A stretch of 64,000 nt of DNA, from NCBI RefSeq assembly GCF_002994745.2, contig NC_037091.1, forward strand, positions 56,901,612 to 56,965,611, in the 5' to 3' direction. The position numbers and the translations under genes are program-made. Below the pieces are notes generated by a model that saw only the letters and a list, made by a program, of their open reading frames with translations, was not told the origin of the DNA and searched no databases. Shown piece by piece: positions 1-11,160 of this stretch; within the stretch, counting starts at the first letter, position 1; every line of letters starts with the position of its first letter. The DNA comes from Rosa chinensis. Lineage: Eukaryota > Streptophyta > Magnoliopsida > Rosales > Rosaceae.

Positions 1-1762
1 CCGCCCTGCGGTTCTTCCCCAGACACCGCTACGGTCACCTGCTGGGAGGCCTCGTCTTCTTCTTTTGGGGGGCCCCAATGGTTTCCGTGTCATCAGCCTC
101 ATCCTCTTCTTTATTGTCATTTTGCTGTCGCTTCCTTTGAAGAACCTCCCGTTTAGTACCAGCGGCGGCAGACCTTGAGGCTACTTGTGGCTTGAACCCC
201 GCATTAGTAGCGGTTTCTTTCCTCGAAACCCCGCGCTCCCTCTAGGACTCACATCTGGTGGAGGGCGCTCTCTCTTTCGGCTGCGCAGGGGTAGCAGGTA
301 CTTGGCTCCCGCCGACAACCCCGTGATCGGCTCCAGCTACCGCCTGAACCACTGACGAAGGCCAAGATGCGAGTGGTGCGGCATTGGCAGCACCACTGGA
401 GCATCCGCCTGGCTCACCGCCAATGTTTGGGGGTCGACGACAGTGTGTTGGGCAGCCAGTCCAGCGGTGTACATGCCCTCCAAAAAATCAGTCAACTCTG
501 CGCGGTCCATAGCTTTGGCAAATGCGTCGCGACTTGCTTTGTTGCCCGGCGGAGAATCTAAAAAAAAAAAAGAAGAAGAAACATAGTTAGCCCCATACAA
601 ACTGAGTTAGGGCACAGATCAGCAGAAGACACTTACCAAGTGCGCGAGTTAACTCTTGACGGACCAACAACTCCCAGCCGGTGAGAAGACGTAGGTCAAG
701 CAGATTGCGATTCTGCCAACAACCTCTAATCCTCGCCATGAGACACTCTTTCTCGCGGGTCAAAGTATACCGCAAGCCCGCTACAAAAAAGAAGAAGAAG
801 GGGAGTTAATGATTAGAACAAAATGAAGCACAATACAAACAAAAGCCGCCAACTTCGGGCAGCGGAGATCGACGGCAACCTCAGATAGGTTGGAACTCCG
901 ACTTAATCCTGAACGACGGCGCCCCCTCATTCAACACCACTTGGTATTCCCACCCCGTCGTGGCAACACAGAAAGTGCCCTGCCAGGTAGACATGGAGTC
1001 CTTCAAATTCTCAATTAGCTTGGGCTCCCCCTGGCTGCGGCTCAAGTTCACCTGCTCGCTACAACTTTGGCGCCTCACGTACACCAACTCGTAGAAGTGC
1101 AACACCTCCACCACAGTTGGACCCTCACAGCCAGACAAGCGCTATAACGAGTTGAGCGCCATCAGCAGCAGCCACATATTGGGGCAAACCTTCCCAAAGG
1201 CGACACCGAACTCGCATACCAGGATCTGGAGGTTGGGGAGTAGCGGCAAGGTGACACCTTGGCGGAATATGGCCTCATGGACGGCCGCATACCCCGCCGG
1301 CAGAATGGAAGCCTTTTCCTCGACGGTCGGCGGACGCAGCTTCACCACTCCGGGCAGGCGGAAGACCCGCTTCATACGTTGGACGGCGGCCACAGTCATG
1401 GGCCCTTCTGGCTCATCCACGACGGTACCGTCACTCAAAACCCAGGCGGACTCTATTTCTCCACCGCCAGTCTCTCCCTCGTCAGTAGAACCGCTAGCGG
1501 TGCTATTGCTTGCTAACCTCTCCTCGCGCCTATTTTGAACGGCGACCTCCTCCCTCGCCCTAGAACTCTCTGGACGACCGGCACGACCCATGAAAACTTC
1601 CCAAGGTATGGTTTGTAGCGGGACGATGTCTAGCGGTTCGGACAGTGAGGTTCCTGCAGGGGCAGACGAACGCAACGAGTCAATAAACACCCTATCCGCC
1701 AAGCTGAGCGACACGTCAGACCTGGAATCCTCACTGCTCGAGATTTCTATGATGCTAGCCAT
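1..1762 (-). pseudogene. E2 antisense gene (aORF), gypsy-type transposon protein-like, partial and broken
   Basis: Homologue of the E1 aORF. The reading runs from ATG at 1762 (MASIIEISSSED) leftward: exon 880-1762, intron 781-879, exon 637-780, intron 558-636, last exon from 557 to beyond the window edge. All four splice sites sit exactly where they do in E1, in the same phase. The first exon carries the stretch resembling the putative gypsy-type transposon domain (PF04195-like, not searched). Damage: a TGG-to-TAG stop at 1142-1144, a CGA-to-TGA stop at 881-883 and a loss of frame near 337. E1 is inserted in the intron upstream of this exon. The function of such proteins is unknown. Confidence 0.8.
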
Positions 1763-1889
1763 CACAAACCCTAAAACCCAGGTAAGTTAGTTCCAAACCG
1801 ATCTACACTAACCCCATAACAGTTTTTAGTCAAGAACATCAAGAACATTTACCCAGAAAGCAAAACAAGAACACAGCGCATATATACCC
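1763..1889 (-). other. Remnant of the first intron and leader of the E2 antisense gene
   Basis: Non-coding. An AT-rich stretch lies between the start codon at 1762 and the E1 insertion point. The other half of this intron lies on the far side of E1, from 13579. The last five bases, 1885-1889 (TACCC), are the left copy of the E1 target-site duplication. Confidence 0.7.
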
Positions 1890-2405
1890 TGTTAACTTTT
1901 AAGAGTCCAGCGGTAGTTGGACCCTAGCTAACGCTGATCCGGTGGGCGGATCGGTACTTGTGTTGTTCTCGAAGCTCCCGTTACCTGTCAAGTGAAATAC
2001 AATGGGCGTCAGAGGGAGACCGCGCTGGGCGATCTTCTGCTCTTCGATGCCTAAGTTAGTCAATGCATTTGTGTTGACAAAGTAACAGTAGATAAGTATT
2101 GAATGCGTAATTAATGAGGAGAGAGGAGATAACCTTTTATAGGTGAGGAAGAGGTTGATCTTTTCTTTGTTTTCGATGTGGGACTGATATGCTTCAGTTC
2201 CCAGTTTCAGAAGCTTCTGATGCCATCTTGGCGTGGCGCGTGGCGGCGCGTCGGCGGTGATCTGGAGGTGGTCCGACGCTGAGGCTGTAGCCTGCCTGGC
2301 GGTGTGTCTGCATGTCATTCCTTTAGTTGGAATTAGTACCTTTGGCGGTACAATGAGCATGGCCCATTATAGCTAATTATGTTTGCAAATGTACATGTAT
2401 GTACA
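1890..2405 (-). repeat. E1 3' LTR
   Basis: 516 bp, TG...CA. Matches 13058-13573 with about 11 substitutions and no indel that I could see. In the sense direction it carries a TATA-like CCTATAAAAGG (complement of 2133-2143), also present in the other four LTRs of this group in the window. Confidence 0.95.
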
Positions 2406-2421
2406 AGTCCCCCAAGTCCCC
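2406..2421 (-). other. E1 polypurine tract
   Basis: The complement reads GGGGACTTGGGGGACT and directly abuts the 3' LTR, the expected site of plus-strand priming. E2 has an almost identical tract at 14988-15003. Confidence 0.85.
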
Positions 2422-2999
2422 AGTCAAGGAGGGCAATCTTGGTTGGGGAGTTGTTCGGCGGTTTGAAGCGTTTTCTTCCGCTAGACTTGCAAGAGCATAA
2501 TTAGCGTCAGTGCGTTGTCAACCGTTGGTTTTACTGAGCAAACGCTTTATACCCTTTCGGGTGGGCCCCTGCTGGGCCCCCCAGGGAGTCCCCCACTCCC
2601 CGGCGAAGATAGACCTCCTGATGGTCGACAAGTTGTTTGTTGAGGGGGAGCTGCACGGAGCAGAGGGTGTTGGGTAGCGAGCCCAACGTTTAGCACCCAG
2701 ATGACGGGGGTCAACGTGCCTGATCAGGGCCGTCGTAGACTGTTGACTAGTCCCCGTGTCCCGTAGGGACGGTTTGACGGTAACGCCGCGTGGCGGTAGT
2801 TGTCAGAGAGGCGTGGCCTCGGGATACGCGTTTTGGCGGATATCCCCCCGCTAAATGTAGCAGGAAGCAGTGTCCGGCAGACGTGCCTGGTGGTATTTTG
2901 TTTGAACGATATTGCGTTTAAACAAAGCACGCAGTTTGCAAGATGAAAGTGGGTTCCGCCAGAGGTGTATAGCGGAAGATACCCAGCTTGCAGGACGGT
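2422..2999. other. E1 3' untranslated region, non-coding
   Basis: No convincing gene. A GC-rich stretch near 2560-2610 and the following sequence match, in reverse complement, 14640-14987 of E2, so this is conserved 3' UTR of the family. The open frame at 2724-2930 on minus has no counterpart in E2 and is ignored. Confidence 0.7.
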
Positions 3000-3385
3000 A
3001 TAGGGAGAAGTTCTGCCGGCAGAGTTTCGCTCAGCGGAGACTTCGTCACCTGGAAGGTGGCAAGTGAGAAGTTCCTCTGGCGGGGTTTCGCTCAGCGGAG
3101 ACTTCGTCTCTTGGAAGGCGCTCAGCGGAGACTTCGTCTCTTGGAAGATAACAAGTGAGAAGTTCCGCTGGCGGGGTTTCGCTCAGCGGAGACTTCGTCA
3201 CTCGGAAGATAACCAGTGAGAAGTTCCGCTGGCGGGGTTTCGCTCAGTGGAGACTTCGTCACTCGGAAGATAACCAGTGAGAAGTTCCGCTGGCGGGGTT
3301 TGGTTCAGCGGAGTCTTCATCACTTGGAAGATAACAAGTGAGAAGTTTCGCTGGCGGGGTTTCGCTCAGCGGAGACTTCGGACGG
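3000..3385. repeat. ~61-bp tandem repeat array in the E1 3' region
   Basis: The motif CTCAGCGGAGACTTCGTC and variants recur near 3032, 3089, 3120, 3182, 3243, 3304 and 3365, mostly 61-62 bp apart. One unit is about half length and one is about 57 bp. Each unit also holds a GAAGTTCCGCTGGCGGGG-type block. The array lies between the LTR and the aORF promoter. Tat-lineage elements are known for variable tandem repeats in this region. E2 has a diverged array at the same place. Confidence 0.9.
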
Positions 3386-3616
3386 TATTGTGAAGTCGTC
3401 CCCGTGGTGGTTAACACGCGTCGAACCCATAGAGGGTTAGCGTGCGTAGGCTTGTTTCCTAAGCCTGTCCGTCTTCTTGCCTTTAATGATAGTAAATGTG
3501 GGTTTCGTAACCGAGGTGACGCCTCGGGTACTCCGGAGAGTGAGTGGAGACTTACGACACGTGTACGGCTGGTATGTGATGTCGTTATGGAGCGGACGGT
3601 TTAGGACGCGATGATG

Positions 3617-3632
3617 CTGACATAAAAGGGGG
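3617..3632 (+). promoter_or_regulatory. TATA-like promoter element of the E1 antisense gene
   Basis: CATAAAAGG at 3621-3629 precedes the aORF leader. The same GACATAAAAG context is found in E2 (complement of 13954-13963) at the matching distance from the leader, although the flanks have diverged. The start of transcription is inferred to lie near 3650-3660. Confidence 0.5.
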
Positions 3633-3649
3633 GGGAACCTTGGGAGATT

Positions 3650-6600
3650 TCATCACTTTGTGAAAATTTGAAAACCTAGTCATAATCTTCAAGCTCTGTT
3701 TGTCCGAGACCGAAGAAAGAGTTTGCCGAAGCTTGGGTATACCGTTCCCGAAGAGACGACGATCGCAGCCCCCTAAGATTACTGTGCACCACTGTGTCGT
3801 AGACTTCATCACCGAGGTTGGTATCTGGATTTCCCCCATTTTTTTTTGTTTCAGTGGGTCTGCTATTTTCTGGGTCTTGTTGTTTTTGTCTTTCTGGGAT
3901 GATTGCTGGTTTTGTTGGGCGTGTTCTGAGGTGTAAAATGAGATTTTTTTGGGGGGGGGGGGGGGGTTGAATTATGGTTGGCAAAGCGTTAGTGCTTAGG
4001 GATTTAGATGGCTGAATCTGGGTTGAGTGCGTTTGTTCGTATTTTGGCATTTTCTGGGTTTTGTTCTTGATGCCCTTGGCTATAACTGATGTAAGAATAG
4101 GCTAGATCTGTGTTTGTGCTAACTGATGTGGGTTTTAGGGTTTGGGATGGCTAATGTCATAAAGATTTCGAGCAGTGAGGATTCCGGGTCTGACGTGTCG
4201 TTCAGCGCGGCGGATAGGATTTTTATTGATTCGTTGCGTCCGTCTGCCCATGCAAGAACCTCACTGCCAGAATCGCTAGAAGTTGAGCCACTACAGACCA
4301 TCCCCTGGGAAGTAGCTATGGGTCGTGGTTCGCGTCCAGAGAGCTCAATGGCGGGTGAGGCCGCTGCTGCCAAAGCTAGGCGCGATGAGCGTTTGGCGAG
4401 CAACAGTGCTGCTAGCGGCTCCGCTCGAGAAGAAGAAGTAGCGGGGTAGAATGCTGAGTCGGCGTGGTTCCTCTCGGATGGCACCGCCGTCGACGAGGCA
4501 GGAGGGCGGATGGACGCCGCCGCTGTTAACCGAATGAAGCAGACGTTCCGGTTGCCGGGCTCGGTGAAGCTGTGCCCGCCGACAGCGGATGAGAAGGCCT
4601 CGATTCTCCCAGCGGGATTTGCTGCCGTTCATGAGGCGATATTCCGCCAAGGAGTGACACTCCCGCTGGTGCCAAATCTCCAAATCCTGGTGTGCGAATT
4701 TGGCCTTGTCTTTGGTCAGATTTGCCCCAACATGTGGTGGTTGATGTTGGCCATGAACTCACTTTGGCGGTTGTCCGGGTGCGAGGGGCCTACTGTGGCG
4801 GAAGTGCTTCACTTCTACGAGCTGGTGTACGTGAAGCGCTGAGGTTGCAAAGGGCAAGTGAACTTGAGCCGCCGGCAGGGAGCGCCCAAGCTGATCGAGA
4901 ATCTAAGGGACTCAATGTCCTACTGGCGGGGGACCTTCTGCGTCGCCACAGAGGGTTGGGAGTATCATGCCAGGTCGAACAAGGAAGGGCCGACATTTAG
5001 GATTAAGTCGGAGTTCCAACCCATTCGAGGTTGGTAACCGGTTTCCGCTGAACGTAGTTGGCGGGTTCACGTATTTGCACTTGTATTCTCACTAACGATT
5101 ACCGTTTTTGTGCAGCGGGACTGCGGTACACGCTAACGGGCGAAGAAGAGTGTCGCGTAGCGAGGATCAGAGGTTGCTGGCGGAACCGCAACTTGCTGGA
5201 TTTCCGACTTCTGACTGGTTGGGAGTTGCTGGTCGACCAGCGGTTAACGCGTTCCATTGGTGAAAAATCTCCGCCATACCGTTTTTTTTTTTTTTTTTTG
5301 TAAGTGTGATCCGAACTGACTGGTAATTTTTTTTTTTTTTTTAGAAACCCCGCCGGGTAATAAATCAAGTCGCGACGCTTTTGAAAAGGCCATGGACCGC
5401 GCGGAGATAGACAACTTTCTGGAGGCCATGTACGCCGAGGGGCTGGCGGCCCAGCAGACGCTGGTGAACCCCGAGACACTGGCGCTGAGTCAGTCCGAGG
5501 TTCCTGTGGTGCTGCCTATGCCGCACCACTCCCATCTTGGTGAGGATGGTCTGCCGGTAGTGCAGGCGGGGACCGAAGCGGCTGGCGGGGAGAGGGGAAG
5601 CGTTGCAGCTGGGCAACAGAAGGAGCGGATGCCTGCCCACAGGCGTGGCCCTCAAAAGGGGAAGGTGGTGCAACCGGCGGATAGTGTCATTGTGACAAGG
5701 GAGGAGCCGCCAGTGAGGGTGACGAGGACCGCCACCAGGAACCAAAAGGCGCTGGAGAGAAAACGCCGGCAGGTTGATTCTCCTGACGAGGAAGAGGGAG
5801 AGGAGGTGGAGGTGATTGGGGCCCGCCGACAGAAGAAGGCTCGACAAGTTCCTTCGAAAACTGTTGCGGTGGAGGGAGAGGCGCCCGCTGTTAGTGAGCT
5901 GGACTCGTTTGCCGAGTATGCTGCGTTCAGGACAGATGGTGAGCGGGAGTTCCTCTTCCATCTATGCGAACGGCTAGGGTTCGGCGGCCTAGCGGGTATC
6001 TCGCTCCCCACGGCAATTGACCAATCGCCTTTCAGCTCGGCGTTTGGTCAAATATCGGCGGGACTGCACGACATGTTTGTGGCGGCGTCGAAGCGGCCCC
6101 TGATTGAGGGGGAGCTCAGGGATGAAATCCAAGGTCTTCAGAGGGAGTTGGCGGAGGCGAAGGAGAAGCTGGCAGAGGCAGAGCGGCGGCTGGCCAAGGG
6201 GGATTGTGAGTATGCGGATGTCCGCGGTAAGCTCAACGTGGCCATCGAGCGGGACTTGGAGAGGAATGAATGTGTCTCCAAGTTGGAGCAGGAGATCGCC
6301 CTGCTGCAGGAGAGGATAGCCGCCAAGGATAAAAAACTCATTATTGTGCAGCGGGAGTCCGCCGACAGAATGACTGAAGTGAAGCGGCTGGGGGGTGAGG
6401 TTACCCGGCTGAGGGCTGAAGGGAGTATCGCTGCGGCCGCCGCTGTTGAGGCGTTCAAGCAGTCGGCGGAGTTTAAGAAGGCGATGACCGAGTCGGCTAA
6501 GGCTGGGGCCCGAGCAAACATAGACATGCTGAAGCGGAAGGGCGCCATTGACTTTGCCAAAGCGTCACAGCCTGACACGCCGCCGGCTGAGAGTATCCCG

Positions 6601-6960
6601 CCGGAGACAGACGTCGTGCCTGCCCCAGCTGGAGGTGCCCGCTCGGGCAGCAGAGAAAGTGGCGAACATCCGGCGGAAGGGTCCCAGCAGACTCCCCACC
6701 CCACCCCGTCGGAGGTGTCACGTGCTGGATTCCTGGAGGCGCACACCCGGGCGGATGGTACCATAGAGACCCCCAGTCCGACAGCGCGAGGGTCCGACCA
6801 AGCGAGTCGATCGATCGTGCTGCCGCCCGCTGAAGCAGAAGATGTCGAAGGCAACCCCTGAAGCCAGCTGAGACCGCTAGAGACTTTCCTACTCTTTTCT
6901 TTTTGTTTTGTGGCCGCTGAGGCACGACAGTTTGTAAAGAATGTTGGGAAGTGAAATAAA
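3650..6960 (+). pseudogene. E1 antisense gene (aORF): gypsy-type transposon protein-like with C-terminal coiled coil
   Basis: Spliced gene antisense to gag-pol. Leader exon to about 3816-3820, intron to 4138 (acceptor TTTTAG), ATG at 4147 (MANVIKISSSED). Coding exons are 4147-5029, 5116-5259 and 5345-6861; introns 5030-5115 and 5260-5344 begin GT, end AG and keep frame (phase 1 both times). The model gives 848 codons including the stop, but TAG at 4447-4449 and TGA at 4840-4842 interrupt it, so this copy is a pseudogene. Residues around 135-260 resemble the putative gypsy-type transposon domain (PF04195-like, not searched). About 6100-6420 encodes a long Glu/Lys/Leu-rich coiled coil, followed by a Pro/Ser-rich tail. 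AATAAA at 6955-6960 is a likely polyadenylation signal. The E2 copy has the same exon structure. Function unknown. Confidence 0.8.
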
Positions 6961-6961
6961 T

Positions 6962-7326
6962 TTCTGAATTGGTTTGCCATGATGTGTTTGCAGTGCTAGT
7001 GTTTTGAGTTATATTTTTCTTCTGTCGATCAATGAAACATTAAAGGAATTAAGATTGGTCCAAGTGCACCACGTAGCGGACGAGGTCCGCCGACGATTGC
7101 TGGCGTTGCCAGTTGCCCTCAGTGCTAGACTTGGTAACAATGGTTTAAATAATTCCTCGTTTCATTGATAGCTGACGGATCAGTGTACAAAAGTGGGGTA
7201 GTACCCGTTGGGTAGCTTCCCTTAGCTAAATATTTGAACAAAAATTTAGCTAAGTCAAGATGCTCCTGGGTAGCGGTCTGACTATTTGTAGTAATACCGA
7301 AGGTGTTCAGTATTCCAAGGGTGGGT
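6962..7326. other. Spacer between converging aORF and pol genes
   Basis: About 365 bp without a gene. The plus-strand aORF and the minus-strand pol end here tail-to-tail, so read-through from either would give antisense overlap. Nothing else recognised. Confidence 0.6.
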
Positions 7327-10300
7327 CTATGTGACGCCGTTTTTGTCCATTAAGTAGAAGGTGCCTGGGCTAACGACTTCCACAATTTTGTACGGGCCTT
7401 CCCAAGTTGGGAGGAGTTTTGTTGGTGGCGGAATGACTTCCTTCATGACCGAGTCCCCCAGTTGGAGGTTCCGGGCCTTGACTCTGGCGTTGTAGAAACG
7501 CGATACCCGTTGTTTGTTTTGTAAATTGTGTAAATGGGCCTTGTGTCTTTTTTCTTCTAGGAGGTCCCTGTCCAAGTTGACGCCGTCGCTGTTGGTCTCT
7601 GGGCAGTAGCCGTCGACCCTAGCGGTAGGCTGAGTTACCTCAATAGGAAGGACAACTTCTGTGCCGAACATCATACAAAAAGGAGTTTCGCCGGTGGCGG
7701 TAGTTGGAGTTGTCCGGATGGCCCATAGGACTTCTGGAAGTTTTTCCACCCACAAACCCTTGGCGTCGTTGAGCTTCTTTTTTAGCAGCTTCTTGATTAT
7801 CTTGTTTGCTGGTTCGACCTGGCCGTTGGTTTGGGGATGGGCGACAGATGCAAAACTTAACTTGGTGCCCAGGTTGGCGGCAAATGAGATGAGTTCCTTA
7901 TTGTTAAACTGTGTGCCGTTGTCTGTAATGATTGTATGTGGGACACCATAGCGGCAATAGATATTCTTCCAAAGGAAGTGAATTACCTTTGCGGTAGTTA
8001 TTGCCGTCAGTGGCTCCGCTTCTACCCACTTACTGTTGTAGTCGATGGCGACAATGATGTACTTGAACTGGCCCTTGGCGGTTTGGAACTTTCCCATCAA
8101 ATCAAGGCCCCATGTGGAATGAATCCATGGGCCGATGATGACTGACAGTGGTTCCGCCGGTGTGTGTGGGAGATCTGCAAACTGTTGGCATTTGTGGCAA
8201 GACCTCGAAATCCGCCGGGCGTCATCACCAAGCGTGGGCCAGAAGTAGCCTTGTCGCATTGTGCGGTTGGCCAAGGATCTGGCGCCCGAGTGGTTTCCAC
8301 ATTCTCCGCCATGGATATCTGCTAGGACGACCTTTCCCTCCTCTGGGGTTAGACAGCGGAGGTTGGGATGGGTGAATCCCTGGCGGTAAAGCTTGCCATC
8401 CTGGATGTTGTAGCGGGTCGCTCTGCGCTTGAGCTGTCTTGCGTGGACTTTATCTTCTGGCAATGTGTCGCTACGCTTATATGCAATGATCTCGTCCATC
8501 CAGCTGGGATTGACCTGAATGTTGAAAATCTCCGCCAGGGTCTTTGTGATACTTGGCTTGTCAAGGTACTCCACCCTTGTGTCCGCTGGACTCTGATGTG
8601 GTTGGGCGGTTGCCAGTCTCGCCAGTGAATCAGCCTTAGCGTTCTTTTCCCTGGGGATTTGTGTGATGGTGTGAAATTTGAACTTTTTTAGCAACGTTTT
8701 GACGTACCCCAAATATGCCGCTAACTGCTGGTCCTTGGCTTGGAAGCTGTCGTTGACCTGGTTAACGACTAGTTGCGAGTCGCTGAATATGTTGACGCTG
8801 TCAGCTCCTGAGTCAATGGCGAGGAGTAGACCGGCGACAAGTGCCTCGTACTCCGCCATATTGTTTGAAGCTTTGAAGTTGAATTTCAACGCGTACTCCG
8901 CGTTCAGTCCCCCGGGTCCTGTTAAGATGACTCCGGCGCCGCTGGCCTTGGCGCAGGCGGAGCCGTCCACATGCAGGTTCCAATCTGACTGTAGGGGAGT
9001 TGCCTCTTCACCGTTTACTATTTCTATTCCGGGCTCTGTTTGAGTACCGGGTTCCGGCTGACGCTCAGTAAGTTCAGCGATGAAGTCCGCCACTGCCTGG
9101 CCCTTCATGGCGGTTCTTGGCTTGTACTCTATGTCGAATTCGCTGAGCTCAATGGCGCACTTACTGAGGCGCCCCGAGTGTTCAGGGTTCTGCATCACTT
9201 GCCTCAGTGGTTGATTGGTTAACACATGGATCGTGTGAGCCTGGAAGTATTGCCGGAGGCGTCTGGCGGCAACGATAAGTGCGAGGGCCAGTTGCTCCAA
9301 CGGTGAATATCTTGTTTCTGCTCCATTCATGCCTCTGCCGGCGTAGAAGACTGGGAGCTCATCCTGGCCTTCCCGCCGGACAATGGCGCAACTTATCGCC
9401 TTTGCCGAGACCGCTAGATAAATGAACAGTGCTTCTCCTTGCACAGGGACAGAAAGGAGAGGGACTGCCGCCAGGTATTCCTTTAGGCCCTGGAACGCCG
9501 CCTGACACTCTGGGTTCCAGTCAATGACCTTCTTGTGAGTTGTTTTGAGGAGTTTGAAGAATGGGGCACACTTATCAGTGAGTCGAGAGATGAATCGAGA
9601 AAGGACGGTTAACTTGCCCTGGAGGCACTGGACGTCCACCTTATACTCGGGGTTCGCCAGGTTAAGGATGGCCTGTACCTTATCCGGGTTAGCCTCGATA
9701 CCTCGCTCGCTGACGATGTAACCAAGAAATTTGCTAGCGGTGACTGCAAAGAAACATTTTTCTGGGTTGAGGCGCATATCATAGGCCAGGAGGATGGTTA
9801 CTATGATCCTGAGGTTTGCCACATGTCCACTGGCCTTTATGCTCTTAACTAGCATGTCGTCCACGTAGACCTCGATGATTTTGCCCAGATGCTCAGCGAA
9901 CATGGCGTTCATCAACCGCTGGTAAGTTGCACCAGCGTTCTTCAGACCGAAAGGCATGACATTGTAGCAGTAGAGGCCTTTGTCAGTGGTGAAGGTGGTG
10001 CATTCTTGGTCGCTGGGGTGCATCCTGATCTGATTGTATCCGGAGAAAGCGTCCATCATGCTGAGGAGCTCGTGTCCGGCAGTTGAATCGACTAACTGAT
10101 CGATACGAGGTAGCGGGAAACTATCCTTTGGGCATGCCTTGTTGAGATTTTTGAAGTCGACGCACATCCGCCACTTGCCGCTGGGCTTTTTTACCATTAC
10201 CAAATTTGAGATCCACTGGGGATAGATGACTTGGCGGATGAACCCAATGTCCCGTAGTTTGGCGACATCCTCTCCGATTGCCCGGTATTTTTCCTCATCA

Positions 10301-11160
10301 AAGGCCCTCCGCTTCTGCTTGATAGGGTAAAAGGAGGGTTTGATGGTCAGCTTATGAGTGATAATTTCAGGGGAGATACCTGGCATGTCTGCGTAGGACC
10401 ATGCAAAGACGGCGGCGTTGTCACGTAGGAATTGAGTGAGTTCTGCCTCCACCTCTGGATCTAGTTGGGCGCCTATGCGGACTGTCCGCTCAGGGTGTTC
10501 GTCTGAGATGCAGACAACCTTTAACGACGTGCCCGGGTTGACCGGCTCCTTCCTTACATATTTCTCCTCCTCATCCCTAGGATCTTCAAAGATGTTTGGT
10601 GGCGGTGCCTCATTACCCACCGTCAGAATTTCATGGCGGCGCGTTGACCGCGCTATAGTGGTTGAATAACATTCTCGTGCCAGCTGCTGGCTTCCCCTCA
10701 CACAGCTCGTGCCGTTGGGTGTGGGGAAATTCATGAGAAGCATGTACCCGGCAATGATGCACTTAAGCTTGTTAAGCGCTGGTCGACCAATGATGGCGTT
10801 GTATGAACTGAAACAGTCGACGATAATGAACTCTGTATGCACCTCCGCCATGCACGGACTAGTGCCAATAACCAAGCGCATGTAATTCGACCCTAGCGGT
10901 TGTGTGACGTCACCGGAAAAGCTGAGCAGTGGCTCGTGATCCTGGAGTAGTTTTTTGTTTCGCTTGAGATGGTCGTAGCAACCGCTGAAGATAACGTTGA
11001 CAGCGGATCCGCTATCCACTAAGATTCTCCCCACTGAGAATTTGCCAAGAATGGCATCGACCAAGAATGGGTCATCATGGGGTAAATGCACTCCGCGTTC
11101 CTCCTCCTCTGAGAAGGTAATAGGTTCCCAACCTGATCTTGGGAGTTTGGCGGATCTTTC
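7327..11160 (-). CDS. pol: E1 pol: protease, reverse transcriptase, two RNase H domains, integrase
   Basis: One uninterrupted frame of about 1,275 codons. It has no ATG at the 5' end; it continues the gag frame and would be made as part of a Gag-Pol polyprotein. Protease active site DSG at about 11006-11014. Reverse transcriptase with YVDD near 9856-9869. Classical RNase H about 9450-9090 (minus coordinates descending), then a second archaeal-like RNase H about 9000-8600 (HVDGSA start, SNNMAEYEAL motif). Integrase with the zinc-binding H-H-C-C segment (…SCHKCQQF near 8200), core Asp residues in GLDLMG and TDNGTQF and the Glu in NGQVE. All catalytic residues I could check are present. It directly follows two in-frame stops that separate it from gag. 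Confidence 0.93.
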   Translation of the reverse strand, partial: ERSAKLPRSGWEPITFSEEEERGVHLPHDDPFLVDAILGKFSVGRILVDSGSAVNVIFSGCYDHLKRNKKLLQDHEPLLSFSGDVTQPLGSNYMRLVIGTSPCMAEVHTEFIIVDCFSSYNAIIGRPALNKLKCIIAGYMLLMNFPTPNGTSCVRGSQQLARECYSTTIARSTRRHEILTVGNEAPPPNIFEDPRDEEEKYVRKEPVNPGTSLKVVCISDEHPERTVRIGAQLDPEVEAELTQFLRDNAAVFAWSYADMPGISPEIITHKLTIKPSFYPIKQKRRAFDEEKYRAIGEDVAKLRDIGFIRQVIYPQWISNLVMVKKPSGKWRMCVDFKNLNKACPKDSFPLPRIDQLVDSTAGHELLSMMDAFSGYNQIRMHPSDQECTTFTTDKGLYCYNVMPFGLKNAGATYQRLMNAMFAEHLGKIIEVYVDDMLVKSIKASGHVANLRIIVTILLAYDMRLNPEKCFFAVTASKFLGYIVSERGIEANPDKVQAILNLANPEYKVDVQCLQGKLTVLSRFISRLTDKCAPFFKLLKTTHKKVIDWNPECQAAFQGLKEYLAAVPLLSVPVQGEALFIYLAVSAKAISCAIVRREGQDELPVFYAGRGMNGAETRYSPLEQLALALIVAARRLRQYFQAHTIHVLTNQPLRQVMQNPEHSGRLSKCAIELSEFDIEYKPRTAMKGQAVADFIAELTERQPEPGTQTEPGIEIVNGEEATPLQSDWNLHVDGSACAKASGAGVILTGPGGLNAEYALKFNFKASNNMAEYEALVAGLLLAIDSGADSVNIFSDSQLVVNQVNDSFQAKDQQLAAYLGYVKTLLKKFKFHTITQIPREKNAKADSLARLATAQPHQSPADTRVEYLDKPSITKTLAEIFNIQVNPSWMDEIIAYKRSDTLPEDKVHARQLKRRATRYNIQDGKLYRQGFTHPNLRCLTPEEGKVVLADIHGGECGNHSGARSLANRTMRQGYFWPTLGDDARRISRSCHKCQQFADLPHTPAEPLSVIIGPWIHSTWGLDLMGKFQTAKGQFKYIIVAIDYNSKWVEAEPLTAITTAKVIHFLWKNIYCRYGVPHTIITDNGTQFNNKELISFAANLGTKLSFASVAHPQTNGQVEPANKIIKKLLKKKLNDAKGLWVEKLPEVLWAIRTTPTTATGETPFCMMFGTEVVLPIEVTQPTARVDGYCPETNSDGVNLDRDLLEEKRHKAHLHNLQNKQRVSRFYNARVKARNLQLGDSVMKEVIPPPTKLLPTWEGPYKIVEVVSPGTFYLMDKNGVT

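Noticed and set aside
2724..2930. 68-codon frame on minus in the E1 3' UTR
   Set aside because: Not conserved in the matching part of E2; length expected by chance in GC-rich DNA.
3000..3385. CRISPR-like regular repeats
   Set aside because: Units are contiguous tandem copies without unique spacers, inside a plant retrotransposon.
3338..4050. Open frames 3338-3604 (+) and 3676-4050 (-)
   Set aside because: They overlap the repeat array, leader and first intron of the antisense gene, have no counterpart in E2 and show no domain.
4447..4842. Stop codons in the E1 aORF as ends of separate genes
   Set aside because: The frame, the E2 homologue and downstream splice phases continue unchanged across both, so they are nonsense mutations.
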